Counted from the stretch's first letter, positions 1-8,936 are shown. The stretch is DNA of 64,000 nucleotides from Peribacillus frigoritolerans (GCF_001636405.1 NZ_KV440950.1:1387712-1451711); one strand, 5' to 3'. The notes: generated by a model from the sequence alone, not told the origin. Numbers and translations: made by a program.

Positions 1-192
1 TTTGAAATTACGGCTTTTTATGAACTAAATAAAATCAATGACAATAGAACTTCCTTTACATATACAGTCACCAGTCGCCCGTTAAAGTGGTTTTTGAAAT
101 TACTTTTAGTATTTGCCACCGATAAAGTGGTCGTGGAATTTTTAGACCGTGTCAAAAAGGTAGCTGAAGCAGAAACAAGTGTATCAGAATGA
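1..192 (+). CDS. SRPBCC-like protein, C-terminal end only
   Basis: The first frame is open from base 1 to a TGA at 190-192 and gives 63 residues; the start lies outside the window. The peptide has a beta-strand-like stretch followed by a C-terminal helix with a VEFLDRVKKVAEAE segment, as at the end of polyketide-cyclase/SRPBCC ligand-binding proteins. That family call rests only on pattern and hydrophobicity. No function can be assigned from this fragment. Confidence 0.5.
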   Translation, partial: FEITAFYELNKINDNRTSFTYTVTSRPLKWFLKLLLVFATDKVVVEFLDRVKKVAEAETSVSE

Positions 193-250
193 ATTAAGTC
201 AATCTTCTATAGGGGGAAAACAACTTGTCCATGTTGGAGGGTGTGCTTTA

Positions 251-386
251 TCGTTTCATTCCACTGCAGGCACTCGCTTTCCACGGGCGGTCCGCCCTCG
301 GCGCTTTTGCGCCTGTGGGGTCTCCCCTTGGACGCGTATTCCCGCAGGAGTCTCGTACACCCGCTCCAATCAACTCTGCGTGAAAA
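251..386 (+). repeat. GC-rich Bacillus intergenic repeat, copy 1
   Basis: A GC-rich block in an AT-rich intergenic region. It carries the segments CGCTTTCCACGGGCGG, CCTGTGGGGTCTCCCCTTGG, CAGGAGTCTCGTAC and CCGCTCCAATCAACT. The same segments recur near 56.5 kb and, inverted, near 56.7 and 56.9 kb. Internal GGCGC/GCGCC arms can fold into a hairpin. An open frame across it is an accident of composition. It matches a repetitive element I recall as common between Bacillus genes. Confidence 0.75.
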
Positions 387-411
387 CTAAATTGACACAG
401 CAACACAAATA

Positions 412-443
412 AAAAAGAATCCATCTTTTTTCAAGATGGATTC
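412..443 (-). terminator. Rho-independent terminator-like hairpin
   Basis: GAATCCATCTT pairs with AAGATGGATTC around a short loop. Read on the minus strand the hairpin is followed by a run of T. It may back up the end of the leftward ornithine cyclodeaminase operon. Confidence 0.5.
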
Positions 444-538
444 AGACTGATATACAAGCCCCATGTTTCAATATGATGCCAGTAAAAAAAAAGCGACCGT
501 GGCAAAAGGCTTAATCGCTTGTGAAAGATAATAATTAT

Positions 539-574
539 TCAAGAGACCCTTCCGAAAGAAGGGTCTCTTATTTT
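539..574. terminator. Terminator after the ornithine cyclodeaminase operon
   Basis: A 12-bp stem, AAGAGACCCTTC with GAAGGGTCTCTT, around a CGAAA loop. The T-rich tail is better on the plus strand, but the position fits the end of the leftward operon about 100 bp downstream of its stop. Confidence 0.6.
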
Positions 575-674
575 AACGAAATGTTTCTGCAGGGTTAGGC
601 AAATGATTATCTGAATGTTGAACGTCTCTGGTTTTGTTATTACATCAAGCGATAGCAAATTGCATTGGCTTCTG

Positions 675-1658
675 CTATACCTCAATCTCCATCCCGATGT
701 TCCGTTCTTTCGATTGGCTGTAAACACCTTTTGCCACAGCGAGGTCAAAGTAAGCAGCACCGACTGATTTAAAGAAGGTAATTTCCTCTTCATTTTCCCT
801 GCCTGTTTTGGTCCGCATTACAAGTTCATAAAGCTCCCCATGAATATCATTAAACGACCAATTTCCCCGATTGGCAGCATGAATGAGCTCTCCTGCTTCA
901 GCCTTAACGCCCGCCAAATCGTCGACGATGATTTTAGCAGCGCGTGATACCGTGGTATTATCCACTTCTTTCATATCCGGCAAATAAGACCCGACCCCGT
1001 TAATGTGTGTGCCCGGCTTTAAATCCTGTCCATTAAATACTGGCTCGTTCGAGCGGGTTGCACAGCAAATGATATCTGCTTGACGAACAGCTGCTGAAAC
1101 ATCTTCGCAAACTTCAAAAGGAACGGTTACTCCGAATGCCCGCAGCTTTTCACCGAATTTCTGCGCTTTCTCTCGTGTGCGATTTACTAATAAAATACGC
1201 TCAATGTCCCTTACGGCTAACACACCAATTGCTTGTTCAAATCCCATAGCTCCTGTTCCGATGATCGTGAGAACCCTGGCATCTTTACGAGCAAGAAAGT
1301 CTGTGGCAATGCCGCTCAATGCCCCTGTTCTGAGACGTGTTAAATAGGAGGCATTCAACAATGCTAAGTGTTCTCCATTTTCTGCATCTGACAGTAAGAT
1401 GACTCCTTGTGTGGTTGCCATCCCCCTTGAAGGATTCTTTGGAAAAATGGTAACGACTTTGACCGCCGAAACTTCTTCAGATAAATCAGCGCTTGGCATG
1501 TAAAGGGCCGATGCTTCGTGTTGAGGAAAAGCAAGAACTGTGCGATGAGGGTTGTCTATTTTTTGAGCACCATGTGCACGTAATACGGCCGTTACATCCG
1601 CTATTGCGTCTTTCATTCCATATGATTGTTGAATTTCCTTCTCACTTATTACCAACAT
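675..1658 (-). CDS. Ornithine cyclodeaminase / mu-crystallin family protein
   Basis: A 327-residue protein of normal family length. It has the family's N-terminal part (MPSADL, TGALSGIATDFLAR) and a Rossmann motif GTGAMG near residue 135, so it should bind NAD(P). Family members include ornithine cyclodeaminase, alanine dehydrogenase-like enzymes and ketimine reductases; the substrate cannot be read from sequence. The start has an AAGGAGGA ribosome site. It lies 34 bp downstream of an MHS transporter gene, so the pair probably imports and then oxidises or reduces an amino or imino acid. Confidence 0.85.
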   Translation of the reverse strand: MLVISEKEIQQSYGMKDAIADVTAVLRAHGAQKIDNPHRTVLAFPQHEASALYMPSADLSEEVSAVKVVTIFPKNPSRGMATTQGVILLSDAENGEHLALLNASYLTRLRTGALSGIATDFLARKDARVLTIIGTGAMGFEQAIGVLAVRDIERILLVNRTREKAQKFGEKLRAFGVTVPFEVCEDVSAAVRQADIICCATRSNEPVFNGQDLKPGTHINGVGSYLPDMKEVDNTTVSRAAKIIVDDLAGVKAEAGELIHAANRGNWSFNDIHGELYELVMRTKTGRENEEEITFFKSVGAAYFDLAVAKGVYSQSKERNIGMEIEV

Positions 1659-1692
1659 TCAATTGTCCTCCTTGAAGTAAAAGATCCATAGT

Positions 1693-2991
1693 TTACATGG
1701 CACTAGTATTATGCGTTTCGTCCAATTTCTGATTGCTGCGATCCTTAACTGCCCAAATCGCTGCTAGTGACAGGACAGATGCAAAAATAATATAAATGGC
1801 GACAGGAACATAGGAGTTATTAAACCTATCAAGTAAAGCCGTTGCAACTAGCGGCGCTGTTCCTCCTGCCAGAGCTGCCCCGATTTGATAGCCAAGCGTG
1901 ATGCCGGTATAACGGATCTTTGCATCGAAAATTTCCGAGAACATCGTTCCAAGAACAGCTGTGATGGGGGCCCAAATAACCCCTAAACCTATCACTGTTG
2001 CAACGATTAATAGCAGGACCGATTTTTGCTCCAGCAGCCAGAAGTATGGGAATGCAAACAGTGCCATCCCAATCGTTCCGCCTATAAACAGCTTTTTGCG
2101 GCCAATCTTATCAGATAAATTCCCCATGATAGGTATTAAAATCGTTGTTATAATTGTTGCAATCATGACTGCAGTTAATGTAGCTGTCCGGGAGAAACCG
2201 AGATTTGCAGTAGCATAGGATACGACAAACGTGCTGAAAATATAAAATGGAGCTGTTTCTACCACTTTGGCTCCGACGGCGATAAGCACTTCACGCCAAT
2301 AATTCTTAAGAGTTTCCACAATCGGCAGCTTTGGAACTTCTCCCGATTCCTTCACTTTTTTGAAAGACGGTGTTTCATCAATTCCTTTACGAATCCATAG
2401 GCCAAAAAATACTAGCAGAGCACTAAAAATGAATGGTATACGCCATCCCCAAGTCATGAATGCGTTTTCAGGAAGCAGTGTCATAATGGATAGGGCAACG
2501 GTTCCAAGCAGCATTCCTATCGTAACACCCATTTGGGGAATGGCTCCGAACAAGCCCCGTTTCTCAGCAGGAGCATATTCAACGGCCAATAAAAGCGCGC
2601 CTCCCCATTCACCGCCAATTCCCAGACCTTGTACTAAGCGTAACGTGATTAATAGTATCGGCGCCCAAATCCCAACGGCTTGATACGTAGGAAGAAGCCC
2701 CATCCCAAAGGTTGCGACCCCCATTAAACTAAGTGTTAAAACAAGGGTTTTCTTTCTCCCGATACGATCGCCAATATGGCTGAAAATCACTCCGCCAAAG
2801 GGACGGATGAAGAATGCTAACGCAAAGGATGCATAGGAAAGCAACAGCCCTATTGTCGGATCCTCATTCACGAAGAATAGCTGGTTAAACACGAGAGCTG
2901 AAACGGTCCCATATAAAAAATAGTCAAACCACTCAATTGAACTTCCGACTAAACTCGCAATTAAAATTCGCCGCATTTGTTTCTTCTCCAT
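1693..2991 (-). CDS. MFS transporter, metabolite:H+ symporter (MHS) type
   Basis: A 432-residue, about 12-helix membrane protein. It opens with the GSSIEWFDYFLYGT signature typical of the MHS branch (ProP, ShiA, KgtP relatives) and has the loop motif GDRIGRKK near residue 75 and again as SDKIGRKK in the second half. It should be a proton symporter for a small organic acid or zwitterion. It is the first gene of the leftward operon and reads into the ornithine cyclodeaminase-family gene. A promoter and a palindromic operator lie immediately upstream. Confidence 0.88.
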   Translation of the reverse strand: MEKKQMRRILIASLVGSSIEWFDYFLYGTVSALVFNQLFFVNEDPTIGLLLSYASFALAFFIRPFGGVIFSHIGDRIGRKKTLVLTLSLMGVATFGMGLLPTYQAVGIWAPILLITLRLVQGLGIGGEWGGALLLAVEYAPAEKRGLFGAIPQMGVTIGMLLGTVALSIMTLLPENAFMTWGWRIPFIFSALLVFFGLWIRKGIDETPSFKKVKESGEVPKLPIVETLKNYWREVLIAVGAKVVETAPFYIFSTFVVSYATANLGFSRTATLTAVMIATIITTILIPIMGNLSDKIGRKKLFIGGTIGMALFAFPYFWLLEQKSVLLLIVATVIGLGVIWAPITAVLGTMFSEIFDAKIRYTGITLGYQIGAALAGGTAPLVATALLDRFNNSYVPVAIYIIFASVLSLAAIWAVKDRSNQKLDETHNTSAM

Positions 2992-3008
2992 CTTGAGTCA
3001 CCCCATTA

Positions 3009-3031
3009 AAATTGAAGTGTCACTTCAATTT
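3009..3031. promoter_or_regulatory. Perfect 23-bp palindromic operator
   Basis: AAATTGAAGTG, one T, then CACTTCAATTT: a perfect 11-bp inverted repeat. It lies between the leftward promoter at 3044-3072 and the MFS start at 2991. It is the best candidate binding site for the divergent XRE-cupin regulator. That link is inferred from position. Confidence 0.7.
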
Positions 3032-3043
3032 ATTATTTCCTTT

Positions 3044-3072
3044 ATTGTAAATAATTTATAATTTTCTGTCAA
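3044..3072 (-). promoter_or_regulatory. SigA-type promoter for the MFS/cyclodeaminase operon
   Basis: Read leftward: TTGACA, a 17-bp spacer, then TACAAT. The expected start of transcription is near 3037, so the palindrome at 3009-3031 would sit in the first bases of the transcript. Confidence 0.7.
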
Positions 3073-3156
3073 TTATTTTATTAATGACGGAACATTCCTC
3101 AAAATTTGTACTGTATAATGAAGCTAGATACTATGTAAAAAAAAGGGGGCATCTCC

Positions 3157-3669
3157 ATGCCTTTTGATTCAATCGGGGAAAAAATGAAATCATTGAGGAA
3201 AGAGCGAAAACTAACATTAAAGAGCCTTGCTGAACAAACAGGCGTTTCGATCAGCTTTTTATCACAAGTAGAACGGGGTAAATCAAGCGTCACATTAGAG
3301 TCATTAAAAAAAATCGCTGATACATTGGATGTCAGCCCAAGTTTCTTTTTTTCTGAGGAACGTTCCCAAGAAAATTCAGATTATAATCATGAACAATTTC
3401 ACTATCAGAATTTATCCAGCGGCATTCGTGATGCTGTTTTTTCGCCTATTCTTGTCACCTTAAAGCCAGGAGAAAATAAAGGAAGCGCCTTTTCTCATAG
3501 CGGACATGAATTCTTATTCATTATCGAAGGGAAGTTAACAGTGGAAATAGAGGGAGAAAGAATGGAACTCCATGAACAGCAGTCGTTCATGTTCGATGCT
3601 AGAAAAGCCCATTACTGGTTTAACTTCTCGGATCATATTGTCCGGTTTTTGGTGGTGTCGTCGAAATAA
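3157..3669 (+). CDS. XRE-family regulator with C-terminal cupin domain
   Basis: A 170-residue protein. Residues 5-60 form a helix-turn-helix (KSLAEQTGVSISFLSQVERG), and residues 95-168 a small cupin (GHEFLFIIEGKLTVEIEGE, then KAHYWFNFS). This PuuR/SutR-like layout normally senses a small metabolite through the cupin and represses or activates a neighbouring catabolic operon. It is transcribed away from the MFS/cyclodeaminase operon, with a 23-bp palindrome between them. The start follows AAGGGGG. Confidence 0.88.
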   Translation: MPFDSIGEKMKSLRKERKLTLKSLAEQTGVSISFLSQVERGKSSVTLESLKKIADTLDVSPSFFFSEERSQENSDYNHEQFHYQNLSSGIRDAVFSPILVTLKPGENKGSAFSHSGHEFLFIIEGKLTVEIEGERMELHEQQSFMFDARKAHYWFNFSDHIVRFLVVSSK

Positions 3670-3722
3670 CGTCACGGTGCTGTGTAATAAAAGTATATCC
3701 AGTTAACGAAACATGTCGTATA

Positions 3723-3768
3723 AAAGGATAGATGTAAACAGGGATTCCTCACTGTTCATCTATCCTTT
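3723..3768 (+). terminator. Stem-loop after the XRE-cupin gene
   Basis: AAAGGATAGATG pairs with CATCTATCCTTT, and AACAG/CTGTT inside extends the stem. The following T-run is weak, so it is a probable rather than certain terminator. Confidence 0.5.
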
Positions 3769-3893
3769 CTAACTGTTAATTTGTGTCTTTGCATTAGGTC
3801 CTCATTAGTTGATAGAATGAGTTGTGTTTCTTTGATGAAACTATTAATGTGGAGCGCCATGCTTACCTTTCAACAAATAGAAAGTGGGATTTT

Positions 3894-4643
3894 ATGATTA
3901 ACCTGGATCAAGTGAGTAAAAATTTTTCACAATTTCAGGCTATTAAGTCTGTTACTTTAACAATACCTAAAGGTGAAATTCATGGAATAATCGGAGCAAG
4001 CGGAGCAGGGAAATCAACGCTGCTGCGGCTAATGAATTTGTTGGAGACCCCAGATGCGGGCGAAGTGGAGGTAAACGGCCAAAGCTTGACAACATTGAAC
4101 AATAAAGCACTTCGAGGGGCACGGAAGTCGATTGGCATGATCTTTCAGCATTTTAATCTTGTGGCAAATAAAACGGTTTATGACAATGTGGCAGCCTCTT
4201 TAGAGCTGGCAAATTATCCAAAGAAGGAACGTCGGAGCCGTGTTGCAGAGTGTCTCCAATTTGTCGGATTGGAGGGTGAGATGGAGAGATATCCTGCACA
4301 ATTAAGCGGGGGACAAAAGCAGCGTGTTGCCATTGCAAGGGCATTGGCAAATAACCCGCAAGTGTTATTATGTGATGAACCGACCTCTTCCCTTGATCCA
4401 AATACAACCGCTGAAATATTAGACGTGCTAGAGAACATCAACAAACGCTTCGGTGTGACGATCGTCATTGTTAGTCATGAGCTGGATGTCATTAAAAGTA
4501 TATGCAATCGTGTATCGATCATGGCAGAGGGGGAGATTTATGACACGGTCATAATCGAACCAACCGGGATTCAAAAAAAGGATAATCGTCCAGAATACTT
4601 TATCGAACAATTAGCAGAGAATGGTGGGCTGGGCCATGCCTGA
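3894..4643 (+). CDS. metN: Methionine-type ABC transporter ATPase (MetN-like, no NIL domain)
   Basis: A 249-residue ATPase starting MINLDQVSK. It has Walker A GASGAGKS near residue 39, a Q-loop in MIFQHFNL, the signature LSGGQKQR and Walker B VLLCDEPTSSLD. Order and spacing with the next two genes match metNIQ. A usual MetN has about 340 residues and ends in a methionine-sensing NIL domain; here the frame stops soon after the ATPase core, so trans-inhibition by methionine should be absent. An upstream in-frame ATG at 3822 lacks a ribosome site. No S-box aptamer was seen upstream, so the substrate may be methionine or a related compound. Confidence 0.8.
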   Translation: MINLDQVSKNFSQFQAIKSVTLTIPKGEIHGIIGASGAGKSTLLRLMNLLETPDAGEVEVNGQSLTTLNNKALRGARKSIGMIFQHFNLVANKTVYDNVAASLELANYPKKERRSRVAECLQFVGLEGEMERYPAQLSGGQKQRVAIARALANNPQVLLCDEPTSSLDPNTTAEILDVLENINKRFGVTIVIVSHELDVIKSICNRVSIMAEGEIYDTVIIEPTGIQKKDNRPEYFIEQLAENGGLGHA

Positions 4644-5298
4644 GATTTTAGTTCAATATGAGGCAGAAATTTGGCAGTCAATTGGAGAAACCATTACCAT
4701 GGTGGGTGTGTCCATTTTAGCTGCGATTTTGATTGGATTGCCTGTCGGGACCTTGCTATTTCTTTCTAGGAAGGGTCATTTGCTTGAAAACCCGTGGGCT
4801 TTCTCGATGTTAAATTTACTTGTGAATATTATCCGTTCATTCCCGTTTTTATTATTGGTTGTTTTTTTAATCCCGTTTACAAGGCTCATAATCGGCACAG
4901 CCATTGGTACAGCAGCTGCTTGCGTTCCATTAGCGATCATCGCCATTGCCCATTATTCGCGATTGGTCGAGCAATCTTTATTGGATGTTCCAAAGGGTGT
5001 GATCGAGGCAGCCATTTCGATGGGGGCTTCCGTTAAGGATGTCATATTTAAATTTCTTTACGTGGAGGCTCGTTCAGGGCTTGTCCTCGGACTAACAACA
5101 TCGATCATCAGCTTTATTTCTTATTCAACGATCATGGGAGTGGTCGGGGGCGGCGGTATCGGCGACTTTGCCATCAGGTATGGCTACCAGCAGTTTAAAA
5201 CAGAGCTAATGATTTATATGATTATCATTATGATTATTCTCGTACAGCTTATCCAATTCATTGGAACGGCACTAGCCAGAATGATTGATAAAAGATAA
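4636..5298 (+). CDS. metI: ABC transporter permease, MetI-like
   Basis: A 220-residue permease with about five membrane helices. It carries the coupling segment EAAISMGASVKDVIFKFLYVEA, which docks on the ATPase, and the family end region VVGGGGIGDFAIRYGYQ. The preferred ATG at 4636 overlaps the end of the ATPase gene; an earlier ATG at 4621 is possible but worse placed. It should form the membrane channel of the importer made with its two neighbours. Confidence 0.85.
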   Translation: MPEILVQYEAEIWQSIGETITMVGVSILAAILIGLPVGTLLFLSRKGHLLENPWAFSMLNLLVNIIRSFPFLLLVVFLIPFTRLIIGTAIGTAAACVPLAIIAIAHYSRLVEQSLLDVPKGVIEAAISMGASVKDVIFKFLYVEARSGLVLGLTTSIISFISYSTIMGVVGGGGIGDFAIRYGYQQFKTELMIYMIIIMIILVQLIQFIGTALARMIDKR

Positions 5299-5316
5299 AT
5301 AATGGAGGGAAACATC

Positions 5317-6144
5317 ATGAAAAAAATACTCTTTCTCATGGCAGCAATTATGTTGTTTTTAGTAGGATGTGGAAAGACGAATGAAGTAAAAGAGAAAGAA
5401 AATGCGCAAAATCAGGAAAAGGAAGAGGTAACATTGAAAGTGGCCTCACTCATTCCCCCAATGACGGAAATCCTTGAGCTTGTTAAACCAAAGCTGGCAG
5501 AGGAGGGCATTAACCTGGAAATGGTTGTATTAAGTGATAATGTGCAGCCTAACACCGCACTAGCGGCAAAAGAAGTGGATGTGAACTTCTTCCAACACGT
5601 TCCATATATGGAGGAATTCAATCGAAACAAAAATGCCGAGCTAGTACCAGTGAAACCCATTTATTTTGCCAATTATGGTGTGTACTCCAAAGAATACGAT
5701 TCAATGGATGAATTGCCAAAGGGTGCCGTTATTGCCATTGCAAATGATGTATCGAATATCGATCGTTCATTGGCCTTGCTGGCACAGCATAAAGTGATCA
5801 CTTTAAAGGAAAAAAAAGGTCCATACTATACAATGTCTGATATCACGGAGAACCCGAAAAACTATAAGTTTAAAGAAGTCGATTTATTAATGCTAGCGAG
5901 AACGTATGATGAAGCAGATGCGATCGTGATAACACCTGCTTACGCTGCACCGCTTGGTTTGACACCAAAAAATGACGCACTTCTCACAGAAGGTGTTGAA
6001 AATGACTTTGCCATTACATTAGTGGCACGCAAGGATAACGTGGATTCCGAGCCAGTCCAAAAGTTGGCCAAGGCCATGACAAGCCCGGAGGTACGCAAAT
6101 TTTTAGAAGAGAAATATAGTGAAACGGCCATACCGGCATTTTGA
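5317..6144 (+). CDS. metQ: MetQ-like (NlpA family) substrate-binding lipoprotein
   Basis: A 275-residue protein starting MKKILFLMAA after TGGAGGGA. A short signal peptide ends in a lipobox (LVGCGK, Cys near residue 18), so it is membrane-anchored outside the cell. NlpA-family segments follow: NVQPNTALAAKEVDVNFFQH, and later KFLEEKYSETAIPAF at the end. It is the third gene of the importer operon and is followed by a strong terminator. Methionine is the commonest ligand of this family. Confidence 0.85.
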   Translation: MKKILFLMAAIMLFLVGCGKTNEVKEKENAQNQEKEEVTLKVASLIPPMTEILELVKPKLAEEGINLEMVVLSDNVQPNTALAAKEVDVNFFQHVPYMEEFNRNKNAELVPVKPIYFANYGVYSKEYDSMDELPKGAVIAIANDVSNIDRSLALLAQHKVITLKEKKGPYYTMSDITENPKNYKFKEVDLLMLARTYDEADAIVITPAYAAPLGLTPKNDALLTEGVENDFAITLVARKDNVDSEPVQKLAKAMTSPEVRKFLEEKYSETAIPAF

Positions 6145-6157
6145 TTTTGATACAAAG

Positions 6158-6194
6158 AAAGGGCTATTCCTTCAACAGGAATAGCCCTTATTTA
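6158..6194 (+). terminator. Terminator of the metNIQ-like operon
   Basis: GGGCTATTCC and GGAATAGCCC form a 10-bp stem around TTCAACA, with TTATTT after it, 14 bp past the stop codon. Confidence 0.8.
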
Positions 6195-6423
6195 CGTTTC
6201 AGTTTAACTTTGCAAATTTTGTGGCTCCTGGAAAATTACAAAGCATAAAGAAATATTCTATTATCCTACCTTCTTTATACTATAAATCCGTTTAATAAAA
6301 AGTCCCTTCATTTCTTGAATAAATATAGAAACTCTTCTAAAATATATTTAGTCCATAATTTTACAGTGAATAAAAATATTACATAGAAATGAATAAGAAA
6401 AGAAGTTGAAAGGACTTTCCATT

Positions 6424-8295
6424 ATGTCGATGATCTACGAATCTCAAACACTAGTTTCTGCCATGCAAACGCGTGTCGGACAATATAAGGACCTAAAGGA
6501 ACAGCTCATGGAATTAAAAAAAGGATTTGAGAGTATCGTTCATTTGGATGATGAGCTGCAGGGGCAAGGTGCAGAGGCCATTAAAGGGTTTTACAAAGCA
6601 CAGATCGATGTCGTGGATTCTTGGCTGCGTCTGATCAATCGGCATGTTGCCTTTTTAAGCGGAATTCAAGGAGATACAATCGAAGCGAACCTTAGTGAAA
6701 CCGTGGTTACTGTTCCTTTTTTAGAGGAAGAGCTGACAAATGCCACCCGAAATTCCAAGGAAATGGTCACAGCCCAGAAAAATGATCTGAAAAAAATATT
6801 GGCTGGAATTGATGATATCATTCAGTTAGAGCCTTTTTCCGATGATGCGTTCTTTGAAAATATCGAGAAAGCTGAAACAAAACGGACCGAAACGATAGAC
6901 AAAGTAAACGAAATCGATCATAAGTGGACGACTGAATATGCCAAATCCGAAGAGGACCAAGCGGCAGTGACGGCACTCATGGAGCAATTGAAAATATCCA
7001 GTACAAGGGGAGGAGTAGTATCCCCGCTCTATTTTAATGCAGCAGCTTATAAAAATAGTGAAGCCTATAAAAACCTGGAAGTAAGGAAAAAAGAAACCGC
7101 GCAATATCTCAAAGTTAAGAAAGAAGAAGCGGAGAATCGCCGGATCAAAGACTTGAAGGCCCAACTCGATCATGTCACAGATCCCGATGAGTTCCTCAAA
7201 ATCGCCAAGCAAATCGGATATGAAAACTTAGCGCCCACCCAGCAGCAATATGTCATGCAGCTAGAAGCATCCAAGCAAACCGCAGACATTACAAAAGGAA
7301 TCGGCGTAGGCCTGTATGATGTAGGTAAAGACTTCGTGACAGGAGTTTGGGACTTTGTCACAGATCCCGGGGAAACAGTTGAAGGTGCAGCAAACTCAAT
7401 CATGCATCCGATTCAAACCTATAAATATATATCCAAATCCATCTCCGACTCATATGAACGGGATATGGTAAATGGCGATGCCTACTCGCGGGCACACTGG
7501 GTATCCTATGCCCTCGGAACAGTCGTCACATCAATAGTCGGAACAAAAGGCGCTGGAGCCATAACGAAGACTGGGGTAGCCACTACAAAAGCGGCTGCAG
7601 TAAAAGGCGTTACGAAAGCAAAAGAATTAGCCTCAATTCCCAATCTATTACCTTACAATCCTAAAAACCAACTGTCGTTGGCAGGTGGAGTACCTTATAA
7701 TGTGGTTAATGGTGTTGGGTTGAAAGAACAGTTAATATCTATGGCTAAAGTTGAGTCTGAGGTTAGTGGTAGGGTTAAATCTGTAAGTGATTATCTTGAT
7801 GGTATAGGTGAAGCTGGTAATGTCAATGCCATTAAGATGAATAAGCTTAAAAATGCTATTCAAAATAATACTTTTAGTGTAGATGAACTTTCTGAGATTA
7901 GTAAAAAGATGTCTGATTTAGGTATTACTAAAGAATATAATGATGTATTAATTAAAATTGATTTTGGTAAATATCTTCGAGGATTAATAGGTGACCCACC
8001 TACTGCTATGGTAAATCCACATGCACATCATATTTTATTCAAAAAAGGTCTAGGTGAGGCTCAGCAAAAACTCGTACAAGAAGGGCAAGAAATATTAAGA
8101 AAGTACGGTATTGACCCTATAATTGGTAAAGAAAATCTTGTTTGGGCACCAAATAGAATTATGGGGCAACATAATATTGCGGCTTTGGAGAATGTTGTAA
8201 ATCAATTGAAAGCAGTTGATACGGCAGGTGCAGACATAGATGATATTATTGAAATATTAGAAGACCTTGGAAAACAAGCTGCTTCTAGAAGATAA
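6424..8295 (+). CDS. LXG-domain polymorphic toxin with AHH-type nuclease C-terminus
   Basis: A 623-residue protein. Residues 1-200 form the alpha-helical LXG domain that targets type VII secretion in Firmicutes. A central part (about 285-370) is followed by a glycine/alanine-rich stretch and a junction motif GVPYNVVNG near residue 422. The C-terminal tip carries NPHAHHILFKK near residue 535 and later NLVWAPNRI, matching AHH-type HNH/Endo VII nucleases, so the target is probably DNA or RNA of competitors. Base use changes near 7690: GC-richer before, AT-rich after, as expected for a swapped toxin cassette. The start at 6424 has AAAGGA upstream; a TTG at 6406 overlaps that site. Confidence 0.85.
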   Translation: MSMIYESQTLVSAMQTRVGQYKDLKEQLMELKKGFESIVHLDDELQGQGAEAIKGFYKAQIDVVDSWLRLINRHVAFLSGIQGDTIEANLSETVVTVPFLEEELTNATRNSKEMVTAQKNDLKKILAGIDDIIQLEPFSDDAFFENIEKAETKRTETIDKVNEIDHKWTTEYAKSEEDQAAVTALMEQLKISSTRGGVVSPLYFNAAAYKNSEAYKNLEVRKKETAQYLKVKKEEAENRRIKDLKAQLDHVTDPDEFLKIAKQIGYENLAPTQQQYVMQLEASKQTADITKGIGVGLYDVGKDFVTGVWDFVTDPGETVEGAANSIMHPIQTYKYISKSISDSYERDMVNGDAYSRAHWVSYALGTVVTSIVGTKGAGAITKTGVATTKAAAVKGVTKAKELASIPNLLPYNPKNQLSLAGGVPYNVVNGVGLKEQLISMAKVESEVSGRVKSVSDYLDGIGEAGNVNAIKMNKLKNAIQNNTFSVDELSEISKKMSDLGITKEYNDVLIKIDFGKYLRGLIGDPPTAMVNPHAHHILFKKGLGEAQQKLVQEGQEILRKYGIDPIIGKENLVWAPNRIMGQHNIAALENVVNQLKAVDTAGADIDDIIEILEDLGKQAASRR

Positions 8296-8315
8296 GAAAT
8301 AAAGGAGAAATTAAA

Positions 8316-8825
8316 ATGGATAAAGCTCAAATTGCGAAAGACATTAGAGGTGCCATAAAAAGTGGCCAATTGGAAACGTTGAAGAATTCACTTGAGAAAG
8401 AACCAGAAATGTTAACATGGGTAACACCCTTTGGTACATGGTTACATATAGCAGCAGCTCATGGGCATTTAGAAATGATAAAATATCTTATTAATGCTGG
8501 GATAGATGCTAATGCACAGGGCGGAACTTTTTCTACAAATGCCCTTGAAAGAGCAGCTACAAAAGGCCATTTAGATATTGTCGAATATCTCATTAACCAG
8601 AATGTTGAGATTGATACTAGTGAACCAGATAGGAATCCTCTGTTTGCTGCAATATATGGTGGGCATCTTGATATTGTAAAGTATCTTGTTCAGAATGGTA
8701 TTGATATTACTGTTAAATATACAGGGGATACTATGAAAGATATGGGAGCTTATGAATTTGCTATTGAAAGAGGGCAAACAGAAATTGCTGAATATTTAAA
8801 GCAGAAGATAGATGAAAAAGAATAG
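8316..8825 (+). CDS. Ankyrin-repeat protein, probable immunity to the LXG toxin
   Basis: A 169-residue protein with about four ankyrin repeats (TWLHIAAAHGHLEMIKYLINAG, then two further copies of the GHLDIVEYLI type). No signal peptide is seen, so it acts in the cytoplasm. It starts 20 bp after the toxin stop behind AAAGGAG, the usual place of the cognate immunity gene. Its base use matches the AT-rich toxin tip. Direct binding and neutralisation of the nuclease is inferred from this context; ankyrin immunity proteins are known in polymorphic toxin systems. Confidence 0.75.
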   Translation: MDKAQIAKDIRGAIKSGQLETLKNSLEKEPEMLTWVTPFGTWLHIAAAHGHLEMIKYLINAGIDANAQGGTFSTNALERAATKGHLDIVEYLINQNVEIDTSEPDRNPLFAAIYGGHLDIVKYLVQNGIDITVKYTGDTMKDMGAYEFAIERGQTEIAEYLKQKIDEKE

Positions 8826-8898
8826 AAAAGTGACTTTTTAGTTAATGCAATAAAATGGTTACAATGACTTTATAAGTTATTCTATCAAGAACCGGATG

Positions 8899-8936
8899 AA
8901 AGCACTTGGTTGCCTTTTAGGAAACAGGTGCTTTTT
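8899..8936 (+). terminator. Terminator after the toxin-ankyrin pair
   Basis: AAAGCACTTG pairs with CAGGTGCTTT (one G-T wobble) and is followed by TTTTT. Confidence 0.65.

Noticed and set aside
179..412. Open frame of 77 codons
   Set aside because: It runs through the GC-rich repeat, overlaps the end of the partial gene and has no ribosome site.
3670..3893. S-box (SAM) riboswitch before the metNIQ-like genes
   Set aside because: I looked for the conserved S-box core and found only the stem-loop after the XRE-cupin gene.
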